DNA of 20,604 nucleotides, from NCBI GenBank assembly GCA_003165615.1, contig PLWR01000412.1, positions 1 to 20,604 of the forward strand. The letters are read 5' to 3'. Below are positions 6,522 through 12,381 of the stretch, piece by piece (the first letter of the stretch is position 1; each line of letters starts with the position of its first letter). Source of the stretch: Acidobacteriota bacterium (GTDB taxonomy: Bacteria; Acidobacteriota; Terriglobia; UBA7540). The translations under genes were made by a program, and so were the position numbers. The notes under the pieces are model-generated. The model was not told where the DNA came from and did not search any database. It worked only from the letters and a program-made list of their open reading frames with translations.

Positions 6522-6550
6522 AGTATAGCAGAAATCCTTGGTTTTGGCAA
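6522..6550 (-). promoter_or_regulatory. Sigma-70-type promoter of the leftward operon (proximal)
   Basis: The minus-strand sequence has TTGCCA (plus 6545-6550), a 17-bp spacer and TATACT (plus 6522-6527). Both boxes are close to consensus. It drives the operon with the split mini-gene, the primase-like gene and the 111-aa gene. Confidence 0.65.
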
Positions 6551-6578
6551 CATAATTGCTCGCGAGCACCTTTGTCAA
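6549..6578 (-). promoter_or_regulatory. Overlapping distal promoter with a perfect palindrome in its spacer
   Basis: A perfect -35 box TTGACA (plus 6573-6578) is followed after 18 bp by TATGTT (plus 6549-6554). The spacer holds the 12-bp perfect palindrome TGCTCGCGAGCA (6557-6568), placed where a repressor would block polymerase. The -10 shares bases with the -35 of the proximal promoter, so the two probably compete or are co-regulated. Confidence 0.5.
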
Positions 6579-6641
6579 CGATTCTGGCAAATTTTGCAAA
6601 AGAGGAGGTACGAGCCCCCTACTATATTCTTACCAAGTCAT

Positions 6642-6776
6642 TTATCCTGTGGGGTTTGATGGCATAGGGGACGTTAGACCGTGCCAGCACCAGCCAACAT
6701 CGTCACGACAGCGTAAGGTACGGCGTTCCACCGGGCGGTCGCGGCGGCGCGTGGAGTACCGCTGGAGACTCCCCAC
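6642..6776 (-). CDS. Possible micro-ORF, 44 aa (GTG start)
   Basis: This frame starts at a GTG and ends with TAA just upstream of the operon promoters. It encodes an Arg-rich N-terminus and a Cys/Trp-containing tail (CRDDVGWCWHGLTSP). No clear ribosome binding site precedes it, and a longer plus-strand frame lies antisense, so it is doubtful. It is listed because the surrounding 1.6 kb otherwise has only similar micro-ORFs on this strand. Confidence 0.22.
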   Translation of the reverse strand: MGSLQRYSTRRRDRPVERRTLRCRDDVGWCWHGLTSPMPSNPTG

Positions 6777-7009
6777 CCCGGCCCCGGCCTCGAAATCAAT
6801 AGAAGGTTCCTTGGCACCCCTCCGCCAGCCAGAAATTTTTCATCCGGTCTGGAGCCAGCGCCAAAGCGGGGCGCACTCAAATCGGAAAGGGGAACATCGA
6901 AAACCGAGACACCATTTTCCGAATGCAGGTTTTATCAAGGGATGGTCACCCTCCGGTCTGGAGCGACGCTCCGTCGCACGAAGTTCAGGAGGCAACCATA
7001 CTCGTGTTT

Positions 7010-7171
7010 CTACCAGAGGGAAGGGCGGCGGGCTAGCTTGTACAGTTTACAAGGGAGATCGTGCTTCTCAGAGCCGTCTGGCAGCACGGTGATGCCTTCT
7101 ACAGCCAGAACCGGCGAGTCCTCACCAGAAAACTCCCGATTTCTCTGCAAGTGTTTGATTCTACTTGTCAT
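7010..7171 (-). CDS. Small element protein, 53 aa
   Basis: I do not recognise a family. The sequence looks protein-like, with a basic N-terminal helix (MTSRIKHLQRNREF), a beta-like VLAVEGITVLPDGS segment and a CKLYKLARRPSLW tail. An in-frame stop lies just upstream, so the ATG at 7171 is the only ordinary start; the ribosome binding site is poor. It lies downstream of the micro-ORF set at 7262-7645 on the same strand, after a 90-bp gap. The codons for CKLYK also form CTTGTA-N5-TACAAG, a dyad that could equally be an operator. Confidence 0.4.
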   Translation of the reverse strand: MTSRIKHLQRNREFSGEDSPVLAVEGITVLPDGSEKHDLPCKLYKLARRPSLW

Positions 7172-7261
7172 AATGAAACATTATCAGACGTAGGTTTTCG
7201 GGGATTTGTTCTAGCTAAACGACTTGCGGGTCAGAGAAAATAAATGACCCCTCAAAAGAGG

Positions 7262-7429
7262 CTACCTCATCTGGAGGCGCTGCACCGCCAGACGTGTATC
7301 CTGTGGCAGCCTGACGCAAGAGCGGGGCATGGAATCGGGGAAGTGTCTCCAAGGGCGCATGGAAACTCTACCCGTAAATCCTAGCGGGGCGCAAGTCGAG
7401 TCCACAATATACAGTTCGTATGCGCTCAT
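7262..7429 (-). CDS. Small element protein, 55 aa, coupled to the upstream micro-ORF
   Basis: The family is not recognised. It begins MSAYELYIVDSTCAPLGF, a beta-rich start, followed by a basic stretch with RPWRHF and VRLPQDTRL. The ATG at 7429 overlaps the TGA of the preceding 29-codon frame as ATGA, which supports this start over a longer one at 7504. It is the third of three closely spaced small frames (7520-7645, 7426-7515, 7262-7429), which look like a mini-operon typical of phage early regions. Confidence 0.45.
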   Translation of the reverse strand: MSAYELYIVDSTCAPLGFTGRVSMRPWRHFPDSMPRSCVRLPQDTRLAVQRLQMR

Positions 7430-7515
7430 TCGAAAGACTTTAGCTTCTGGCCCAAGCCGGTCGCCGCCCCTTCTGCCAGAAGCAGTATACCAGAAGGCTG
7501 GCACGTCGCGGGCAT
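7426..7515 (-). CDS. Micro-ORF, 29 aa, between two coupled small genes
   Basis: This frame starts 4 bases after the stop of the 41-aa gene and ends in an ATGA overlap with the 55-aa gene. It encodes a short peptide with PSGILLLAEGAATGLGQKL. It may be a real small protein or only a coupling device. No ribosome binding site is evident. Confidence 0.3.
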   Translation of the reverse strand: MPATCQPSGILLLAEGAATGLGQKLKSFE

Positions 7516-7519
7516 CGTA

Positions 7520-7645
7520 TTACATTGTCTCGCAGCGTTTCAAGGTGCGTAGCGCCGTCCAAACGTCGTCATGATGAGGTACAAACGTTGTAGATTCAAT
7601 GTGATGGACAAAATACGTTACTTCGTAACCTACGTCGTACCACAT
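7520..7645 (-). CDS. Small element protein, 41 aa
   Basis: The peptide starts MWYDVGYEVTYFVHHIE and continues with TTFVPHHDDVWTALRTLK. The alternating hydrophobic strand followed by a helix is much more protein-like than chance sequence. It would fit a small beta-hairpin plus helix protein. The ribosome binding site is weak. The family is not recognised. The same DNA contains an inverted repeat pair, GACAAAAT (7608-7615) and ATTTTGTC (7644-7651), around the gene's first third, so DNA or RNA structure may overlap the coding. Confidence 0.4.
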   Translation of the reverse strand: MWYDVGYEVTYFVHHIESTTFVPHHDDVWTALRTLKRCETM

Positions 7646-7879
7646 TTTGTCGCTGTGCCCGATGACTGACGATGTTGGCAGAGATCACGTTGTCCTGACG
7701 GTGCTCCGCACCTCCTGACGACGCAATACAAAGCCTAACACGACGTTGGTTATGATGCTTGGAACTAAGCACTTACGACGTAAGAGCGAAGCGAAACAAG
7801 GTAACGTATCCTGCTCTCTTGCCTACGGCTATTCTGGATACCAGAGGCTCCAATCCTACCATAAGGTGCTGCGCACTGT

Positions 7880-8204
7880 CTTTCATTCCTGTAAACTGTA
7901 CAAGCCTTTACCCTTCAATCCCTTTTTGAATATCTCTAATGGGGTCTCCGAGAGAAAGGGGCGCTGGTTGCCTTTAGAAAGGCGCGGGTGAAATTAAGCC
8001 ACCTCACCCTTGCCCCGGCCTTCGAACGTGCACAGGGCCGGCAAGGGTGTTTGCGGACAGGCCCGAAAACTGAAAGTCTGGCAGTCGGCTGTACTCCAGA
8101 AGAGATCAGCCGGAATCGCCAGTGCCAGAATTGTACAGAAGACTCAGGCTCCAGAACCTTCCGAACGGTAAGTAATGTTCTGTAAATCTTTGATACCGAA
8201 CATG
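7880..8204. other. Gene-free stretch with strong hairpins
   Basis: I see no convincing coding frame on either strand here. It contains a 14-bp GC-rich stem with a 2-base bulge (8005-8049), a weaker stem pairing CCCTTT/TCTCT with AGAGAAAGGG (7919-7960), and a bulged 10-bp stem around 8170-8207 that overlaps the stop of the upstream gene. A 37-codon frame begins just left of it (minus, ATG near 7886), but its ribosome binding site is too close. The stretch could be a leader, a small RNA or a replication/packaging structure. Confidence 0.45.
8005..8049 (+). terminator. Strong GC-rich hairpin, terminator-like on the plus strand
   Basis: The left arm CACCCTTGCCCCGGCC (8005-8020) and right arm GGCCGGCAAGGGTG (8036-8049) form 14 pairs with a two-base bulge and a 15-base loop. 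A short GTTTG follows on the plus strand, too short for a classic T-tract. On the minus strand, which carries the genes, no T-tract follows. Confidence 0.35.
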
Positions 8205-8687
8205 TTACTGACGCTGTGATTGCATTGTCTTTAGCGAGTCGGACTGCATGCTATCCCGATGCACCAACTTCGCCAAAATCGTATCCCGTTTCGCCAGTAG
8301 TCGAGCCAGCTTCCCCTTCAACCGGGCCTGTCTGGTATCCGGGCTGAGCCGGGGCCGAGGCGCGGGTTCGGGCGGTACAATGTCCTGACGAAGCAAATAC
8401 CACGTAGGCATGTTGCGAGCGGCGCGAACGGCGGTGACGAAGCCATGCTTCACCAGCCATGCGACCGAGCGTTGCGTGTTCACCTTGCTTGCTCCGACGC
8501 GGCGGGAGATATCTTGCAGGGTCAGCCTGACCGGGCCGGGTTGCCAAAAGTCCGGCTGTTTCCTCAGACGCGCTTGCTGCTGGCGCTCGACGGCCTGCTT
8601 TTCGATGGCTTTTACCAGAGCCTCCAGCACGCGGCGACGGGCGCGGCATCCCCTGCGAGGGCCAAGATCATTGATGGAGGGAATCAT
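8205..8687 (-). CDS. Winged-helix DNA-binding protein, 160 aa
   Basis: Residues about 52-98 (LTLQDISRRVGASKVNTQRSVAWLVKHGFVTAV...TWYLL) have the form of a winged helix: helix, turn, recognition helix, then a two-strand wing. An N-terminal Arg/Gln-rich helix and a basic C-terminal coiled-coil-like tail flank it. The start at 8687 is fixed by an ATGA overlap with the HNH gene and a GGGAGG site; longer upstream frames are not needed. It may be a replication initiator or transcription regulator of the element. It is the last large gene before the micro-ORF region. Confidence 0.65.
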   Translation of the reverse strand: MIPSINDLGPRRGCRARRRVLEALVKAIEKQAVERQQQARLRKQPDFWQPGPVRLTLQDISRRVGASKVNTQRSVAWLVKHGFVTAVRAARNMPTWYLLRQDIVPPEPAPRPRLSPDTRQARLKGKLARLLAKRDTILAKLVHRDSMQSDSLKTMQSQRQ

Positions 8688-9160
8688 GCCGTAGCCTCCC
8701 GGTACGTTTTCCCTTGCTTGATGCGAATCACGACTTGGCGACTCCATCCCAATAGACGCGCCGCTTCGGAGTTACTGCGACCGGCCATGACCATGCGGCC
8801 AATCCTTACTTCCTCTGGCGTCAAATGTCGGCGGTGTCCATCACGTTTCAAGATTCCGGCCTTGTACAGTTTACGGTCTTCGATCTTGTGACAAGGGCCG
8901 CAAAGCAGGGCGAACACCCTTCGAGGATTCATCATGCTCAAAATGCGCAACGCCATGCTGACAGTGTTACGTTGCCATTTTGTTTCGTCCAACGCGCCTG
9001 TGCGATGATGAAACTGTAGGCCAGAAGCAGAGCAGCAACGCTCACAAACGTTGCCTAACTTCTGGCGTGCTCTGGCAACCAGCCGCTTACGGTAGCGGTT
9101 GACATACCCGGCATTCTTTAAGCGGGTGGCTCGGATTGGAGTAATGATCTTACGCAACAT
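8684..9160 (-). CDS. HNH-type nuclease with C-terminal HTH, 158 aa
   Basis: The zinc and HNH parts are visible: CERCCSASGLQFHHRTG (first C-x2-C and the HH pair) and LLCGPCHKIEDRK (second C-x2-C followed by His), a common form in phage HNH proteins. After it comes LTPEEVRIGRMVMAGRSNSEAARLLGWSRQVV, a resolvase-like helix-turn-helix as seen in DNA-binding tails of phage and homing nucleases. The start at 9160 has a perfect GGAGG with 6-7 bases between. The gene overlaps its upstream neighbour by 11 bases and its downstream neighbour by ATGA. It may nick or cut DNA during packaging or act as a homing endonuclease; the target is unknown. Confidence 0.75.
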   Translation of the reverse strand: MLRKIITPIRATRLKNAGYVNRYRKRLVARARQKLGNVCERCCSASGLQFHHRTGALDETKWQRNTVSMALRILSMMNPRRVFALLCGPCHKIEDRKLYKAGILKRDGHRRHLTPEEVRIGRMVMAGRSNSEAARLLGWSRQVVIRIKQGKTYREATA

Positions 9161-9524
9161 GATTTTCCTCCGGGGCCGGGGCGTCGGGTTGCACACTTGG
9201 GAGTTGTTTCTCGGCCTTCATTTTCTCAACCAGAGCGTCAAGCTCAGCGTCGATCTTCTGGCACCAATCTGATTCTCTGTCGTCGGGGCGCGTTTCGAAG
9301 GTGGTATCTGGTAGCTCGACAGAGCCGGGGAACTTCTGCCCGCGCTCGTCCAGACGGAGAAGCCGCGAACGGATGGCCTGATACCTCACGCTGATTGTTG
9401 GTTTGCCCTTGAACAATTCATCCAAGGCACGTAGCCTCTGCTCACGCGGTAGAGACTCGTCTCGGACGGTTCGCTTCAATTCACCGCGCTTCAACTGCGC
9501 TGCTCTGATTTCTGTTGACGGCAT
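9150..9524 (-). CDS. Hypothetical element protein, 124 aa
   Basis: The family is not recognised. The product is mostly helical and charged, with LKRGELKRTVRDESLPREQRLRALDELF near the start and a long acidic helix (WCQKIDAELDALVEKMKAEKQ) near the end, so a small coiled-coil protein is likely. The start at 9524 follows AAAGGG with 8 bases between. It overlaps the zinc-ribbon-like gene upstream by 44 bases and the HNH gene downstream by 11 bases, as expected in a compact phage operon. Confidence 0.65.
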   Translation of the reverse strand: MPSTEIRAAQLKRGELKRTVRDESLPREQRLRALDELFKGKPTISVRYQAIRSRLLRLDERGQKFPGSVELPDTTFETRPDDRESDWCQKIDAELDALVEKMKAEKQLPSVQPDAPAPEENHVA

Positions 9525-9708
9525 AAGTTATCCCTTTCCTTTCCCTGTTTGCACAACCATGGCATGATCTGCTTTTCCCGCTTCTCAAATCTCCACCATG
9601 CACGGCCTTCACCAGACCGCATGAACATTGGCAAATCCAAGTGATGTGATCTCTGCGCGTGGGACCACGGTGAAGCACGTGCCAGCTTCCGAAAATTTGA
9701 TCTTCCAT
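9481..9708 (-). CDS. Small Cys-rich zinc-binding-like phage protein
   Basis: The core WICQCSCGLVKAVHGGDLRS followed by SRSCHGCANRE has the W-x-C-x-C-x-CG ... LxxGxSxSCxxC pattern of small phage proteins that carry a treble-clef-like zinc site, often found next to AP2-type DNA-binding domains. The preceding GSWHVLHRG matches the usual beta start of that family. I placed the start at 9708 (MEDQIFGSW), with GGAAG 8 bases upstream; starts at 9723 or 9747 are open too. It probably binds nucleic acid. Confidence 0.6.
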   Translation of the reverse strand: MEDQIFGSWHVLHRGPTRRDHITWICQCSCGLVKAVHGGDLRSGKSRSCHGCANRERKGITYAVNRNQSSAVEAR

Positions 9709-9753
9709 GCCTATCGCTTCCATCCTTGTCTCACGGCGTCCCTGCAACGCCTC

Positions 9754-10035
9754 TCACTCGTCATTCAGGCTCTCAAGCCACGCGGCTCCACTGTTGGGAG
9801 CTGGGGCTATAGCCTCAGTCCTGCCAGACCCGCGCACGCGCAGGCGCTTGAGCAATTCGATACGCGTCGCAGGCACACGCGGGGGAATGGTGCTGCCCTT
9901 CGGTGCGCGAGTTTCCCTTACCGGGGTGGCGGGCACCAGACCTAAAGCCACTTTGCGTTCCGTTGAGCGATACTGTCTCCTGTCGGCTAGTGATGGGGCC
10001 TTCCAATCTTCCTTCACTCTTCGAGTTGGTCTCAT
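9754..10035 (-). CDS. Hypothetical basic protein, 93 aa
   Basis: This Arg/Pro-rich product (RPTRRVKEDW, TERKVALGLVPATPVRETRAPKG) has no recognised domain. Its start at 10035 is fixed by an ATGA overlap with the upstream gene and an AGGAG site. A competing frame at 9815-10156 on the same strand lacks such coupling and was not chosen. The basic, low-complexity composition suggests nucleic-acid binding or an unstructured virion-associated protein. Confidence 0.55.
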   Translation of the reverse strand: MRPTRRVKEDWKAPSLADRRQYRSTERKVALGLVPATPVRETRAPKGSTIPPRVPATRIELLKRLRVRGSGRTEAIAPAPNSGAAWLESLNDE

Positions 10036-10337
10036 TGTTGGGTCTCCTGTCTGTCGGAATAGCGGGCAATCCAAAGGTCTTCGTGGCCTCTTCCACCACG
10101 CCAATCGTTCTTCTTCGCTCTTTGGCGTACTCGTTTGACCGGCACAGCGCGGACATCGTGTGAAGGAATAATCAACCTCGACTGCCGTGCCAGACCCGCT
10201 GTGATGTTCGCGGCCTGCGCCTCGTCAATGTCGTGCAACATCCCATTACGCGAGTACCAGACTAGCCCCTGCACAGATTCGTCCCAATAGACTGCGCCGG
10301 GTTTCGAGTTATCGTTTAGGGTTGGGTATTTCGTCAT
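10032..10337 (-). CDS. Hypothetical element protein, 101 aa
   Basis: The N-terminal half (AVYWDESVQGLVWYSRNGMLHDID) looks like a small beta domain; the C-terminus is basic (VKRVRQRAKKNDWRGGRG). No family is recognised. The ATG at 10337 overlaps the upstream stop as ATGA, and AAGGG lies upstream. Its stop overlaps the next start in the same manner, so three genes in a row are translationally coupled. Confidence 0.65.
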   Translation of the reverse strand: MTKYPTLNDNSKPGAVYWDESVQGLVWYSRNGMLHDIDEAQAANITAGLARQSRLIIPSHDVRAVPVKRVRQRAKKNDWRGGRGHEDLWIARYSDRQETQQ

Positions 10338-11452
10338 TGGTTAAGCCCTTTCTGCGCACGACGCCGTTGCAGTGCTTCTACGTCCACAACTGGAATTTCG
10401 TTGTCCGGTACTGGCTCGCCTTGCCACCCTTGATCGTCGTCCATTTGACCAGCGAACACGCGTTTGTGTTCATCCAGAATGAATGCCTCGATCTCTGACC
10501 GGGGCGGTGGCTCTGGCACGGGCATGGGCCTTGGTGACGGCGCAGACGACGCGGGCACGGTTGGTGCAACGGGAACGGTGCGCACCGCGTTCTCACGCGC
10601 CCACCGCACTTGCTCAGGTATGGCTTCAATCTCAGCTTGCCGTTGCGCGGCTAGAATGGCCTCACGCTTTTCGGCGTGTGCAAGACGCTGCTCAACACGT
10701 TGCAATGCGTCGGCAATCTCTTCTGTCTCAGTCGGGATTGCAGCCAGTCGAGAGGCCAGCCGAATTGCTTTCGCTTTCTCCTGCGCGACTTCCTCACGAA
10801 GCCTTGTGACTTCTGCTTGCTCGGCAAGCACGATCTGATACGCTGCGTCCAGCGTCCGCAACGTGAATGCCTCTGGCACTTCAATCAAAGCGCGGTTGAG
10901 GGCATCCAGTGTCTCCGGCGTCGGAGCAACGTCAGGATGTTGTGCGAACCAAGTCATTACGGCGGCTTCGCCCACTAGCTCAGGTTCCGTGGAAGACCAT
11001 GTTGTTTCACACAGAGCATCCCATGCCTCTGTGATACCGGGGATGTTTTGCGGCCCGGTGGGGAAGTCCAACTCAGTGGTCGGAAGTTCTGGAGACTCGA
11101 CTGGCTGGAGCACAGGGCCGAATTGAGAATCGAACAGCGCCCTTTCCCGGCAGGCTGGGCACAGCTTGGCGTCTGTACAATCTACAATGGGAGAGGGTAG
11201 CTCAGGTGGCTCAGGGCTTGGCTCAGAGACTAGCTCAGGACTTGTCTCAGTTGGTTCATGGGTTGGCTCAATAATGACGTAAGTGTTTCGCTCACAGCTA
11301 TTTGATCTTGGCTCAGTTCTCAGCCTTCCAGAACCCACCAAGACCTTGATGGCTCTTTTCACCGTAGCCTTCGAGACCCCGGCTGCAACGGCTATTTCAG
11401 CTATTGAGATCGTGGGTTGGCTGCGCAGGACGGTGAGGATTTTCTCAGTCAC
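10334..11452 (-). CDS. Winged-helix protein with Glu/Pro-rich linker and coiled coil, 372 aa
   Basis: The N-terminus (ILTVLRSQPTISIAEIAVAAGVSKATVKRAIKVLVGSGRL) is a clear winged helix-turn-helix of the MarR/ArsR-like fold. Next comes a disordered Glu/Pro/Ser linker of repeated EPxPE/PEL units (about 65-88), encoded by degenerate CTCAGG repeats at about 11200-11275. Then come a CPAC pair that could hold half a zinc site, a long coiled coil (about 200-285), and a Pro-rich tail. The start is a GTG at 11452 behind GGAGGT, overlapping the upstream stop. The architecture fits a DNA-binding scaffold or partition/replication protein; the function is open. Confidence 0.65.
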   Translation of the reverse strand: MTEKILTVLRSQPTISIAEIAVAAGVSKATVKRAIKVLVGSGRLRTEPRSNSCERNTYVIIEPTHEPTETSPELVSEPSPEPPELPSPIVDCTDAKLCPACRERALFDSQFGPVLQPVESPELPTTELDFPTGPQNIPGITEAWDALCETTWSSTEPELVGEAAVMTWFAQHPDVAPTPETLDALNRALIEVPEAFTLRTLDAAYQIVLAEQAEVTRLREEVAQEKAKAIRLASRLAAIPTETEEIADALQRVEQRLAHAEKREAILAAQRQAEIEAIPEQVRWARENAVRTVPVAPTVPASSAPSPRPMPVPEPPPRSEIEAFILDEHKRVFAGQMDDDQGWQGEPVPDNEIPVVDVEALQRRRAQKGLNQ

Positions 11453-11612
11453 GTTGCACCTCCACCGTGAGAATCGGGATGCCGAGAAAGCGAAGCGTGA
11501 CGACGCGGCGAGGTTTGGACTTGAGAATGTCGATCACCTTGAGTGCGGCGTTGAGTTGTTCTTGCGTCGTAGGTTCTTCATCGAATGTGATTGCTTCGGG
11601 TGTCGTTTCCAT
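11445..11612 (-). CDS. Small hypothetical protein, 55 aa
   Basis: This gene is short but well supported. It begins METTPEAITFDEEPTTQEQL and continues with a helix and a hydrophobic strand (RVVTLRFLGIPILTVEVQ). It starts 3 bases after the upstream stop with GAGG about 9 bases away. Its TGA overlaps the GTG start of the 372-aa gene (GTGACTGA). Without it there would be a 160-bp hole in a compact operon. No family is recognised. Confidence 0.6.
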   Translation of the reverse strand: METTPEAITFDEEPTTQEQLNAALKVIDILKSKPRRVVTLRFLGIPILTVEVQRD

Positions 11613-11615
11613 ACG

Positions 11616-12014
11616 TCACCGCCTCACGTCGCTATTGGGATTGACGACAGGACTGAAACCCTTGAGCGAAGCCCGCAGTGCGTCGGCGTCTTCGTGCGGC
11701 GCGGCGTCGGAGGCCGGGGCTTCTGGAGTGAACGCAAGCGAAGCTATCTTGAGAGTGGGTCGGGGCGGCGTGCCGTGGGCCACAAGCGAACCGACCAGCA
11801 CGAGGCCAACATCGGTGTCAGCCAGCGCCAGCAAATCGGCAATGTCACCGTAGGCCAGAACCGGAAGGGTCAGGCCGGTACGAGTCTTGACCAGCCCGGT
11901 TGTCATGCGGCTGGACAGACGGGTCTCGACGACCTTAACATTTTGGATAAGATGACCTGTGAGGGTAGTGCTATTCGCGGAATCCATGAGGGACTCTTTC
12001 TTGCCTTTCGGCAC
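11616..12014 (-). CDS. SSB-like OB-fold protein, about 132 aa
   Basis: The core reads like a reduced single-stranded-DNA-binding protein: TTLTGHLIQNVKVVETRLSS (compare ILIGRLGRDPELRYT), then LPVLAYGDIADLLALA (compare HRVVAFGKLAEI), then GLVLVGSLVAHGTP and LKIASLAF for the last strands. An acidic, Ala-rich tail follows but lacks the usual DDDIPF tip. I list the GTG start at 12014; ATG at 11987 is equally possible, and neither has a good ribosome binding site. Phages often carry an SSB for replication or recombination. The similarity is by eye only. Confidence 0.45.
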   Translation of the reverse strand: MPKGKKESLMDSANSTTLTGHLIQNVKVVETRLSSRMTTGLVKTRTGLTLPVLAYGDIADLLALADTDVGLVLVGSLVAHGTPPRPTLKIASLAFTPEAPASDAAPHEDADALRASLKGFSPVVNPNSDVRR

Positions 12015-12070
12015 ACCACGACGCTTTGCTCGTACCGCGCCTGTGGGTTTCTAGTTTGATTTGGGATTTA

Positions 12071-12319
12071 TCAGCCGCGACCAGCGAATTCAAGATCGTA
12101 GAACGTGTCTCCAGTTGCCGTTTGGCCGTCTGGAGAGCGAAGCGTCCAATGTCCATGCGGGCGCAGCGTAAGCCTGTCGCCGTCAGGGGCCACGTACACG
12201 GCTTCGGCCTCAGACGCGGCGGTGAGTTTGAAGTTGTTCTCTTCGAGGTAGGCCCGGAAGTGCTTAGCCATGGCCCCGTCACTGTCAAGAATTCTGTCGG
12301 CCTTTTGTTGCATGGTCAT
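12071..12319 (-). CDS. Hypothetical element protein, 82 aa
   Basis: The product has an N-terminal helix (ADRILDSDGAMAKHFRAYLEEN) and a beta-rich rest (AVYVAPDGDRLTLRPHGHWTLRSPDG) that suggests a small hairpin or SH3-like fold. The start at 12319 follows GGAG with 6 bases between. A second frame on the same strand (11971-12288) overlaps it almost fully and was rejected because this one has the ribosome binding site and a more protein-like sequence. Confidence 0.65.
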   Translation of the reverse strand: MTMQQKADRILDSDGAMAKHFRAYLEENNFKLTAASEAEAVYVAPDGDRLTLRPHGHWTLRSPDGQTATGDTFYDLEFAGRG

Positions 12320-12381
12320 GATTTTCTCCAGTCTATTTTACGCTTCTGCGCCCTCGCGGGCCATGGTACTTCGGTGCTGTC

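Noticed and set aside
6350..6553. A 67-codon minus-strand frame starting at 6553
   Set aside because: Its first 50 codons cover the proximal promoter and leader. The ATG at 6397 with GGAGG is the better start.
6556..7092. A 178-codon plus-strand frame
   Set aside because: It is Arg/Ser-rich with no domain-like pattern, runs through the minus-strand promoter region and opposes several better small minus-strand frames.
7035..7905. CTTGTA-N5-TACAAG-like dyads at about 7035 and 7891, and a similar word at 8864, as a common operator
   Set aside because: Two of the three occurrences fall in coding or possible coding sequence for KLYK and can be explained by codons; only weak support remains.
11200..11275. 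Degenerate CTCAGG repeats as a possible CRISPR-like or regulatory array
   Set aside because: They encode the Glu/Pro-rich linker of the 372-aa protein in frame; there are no spacer-repeat units.
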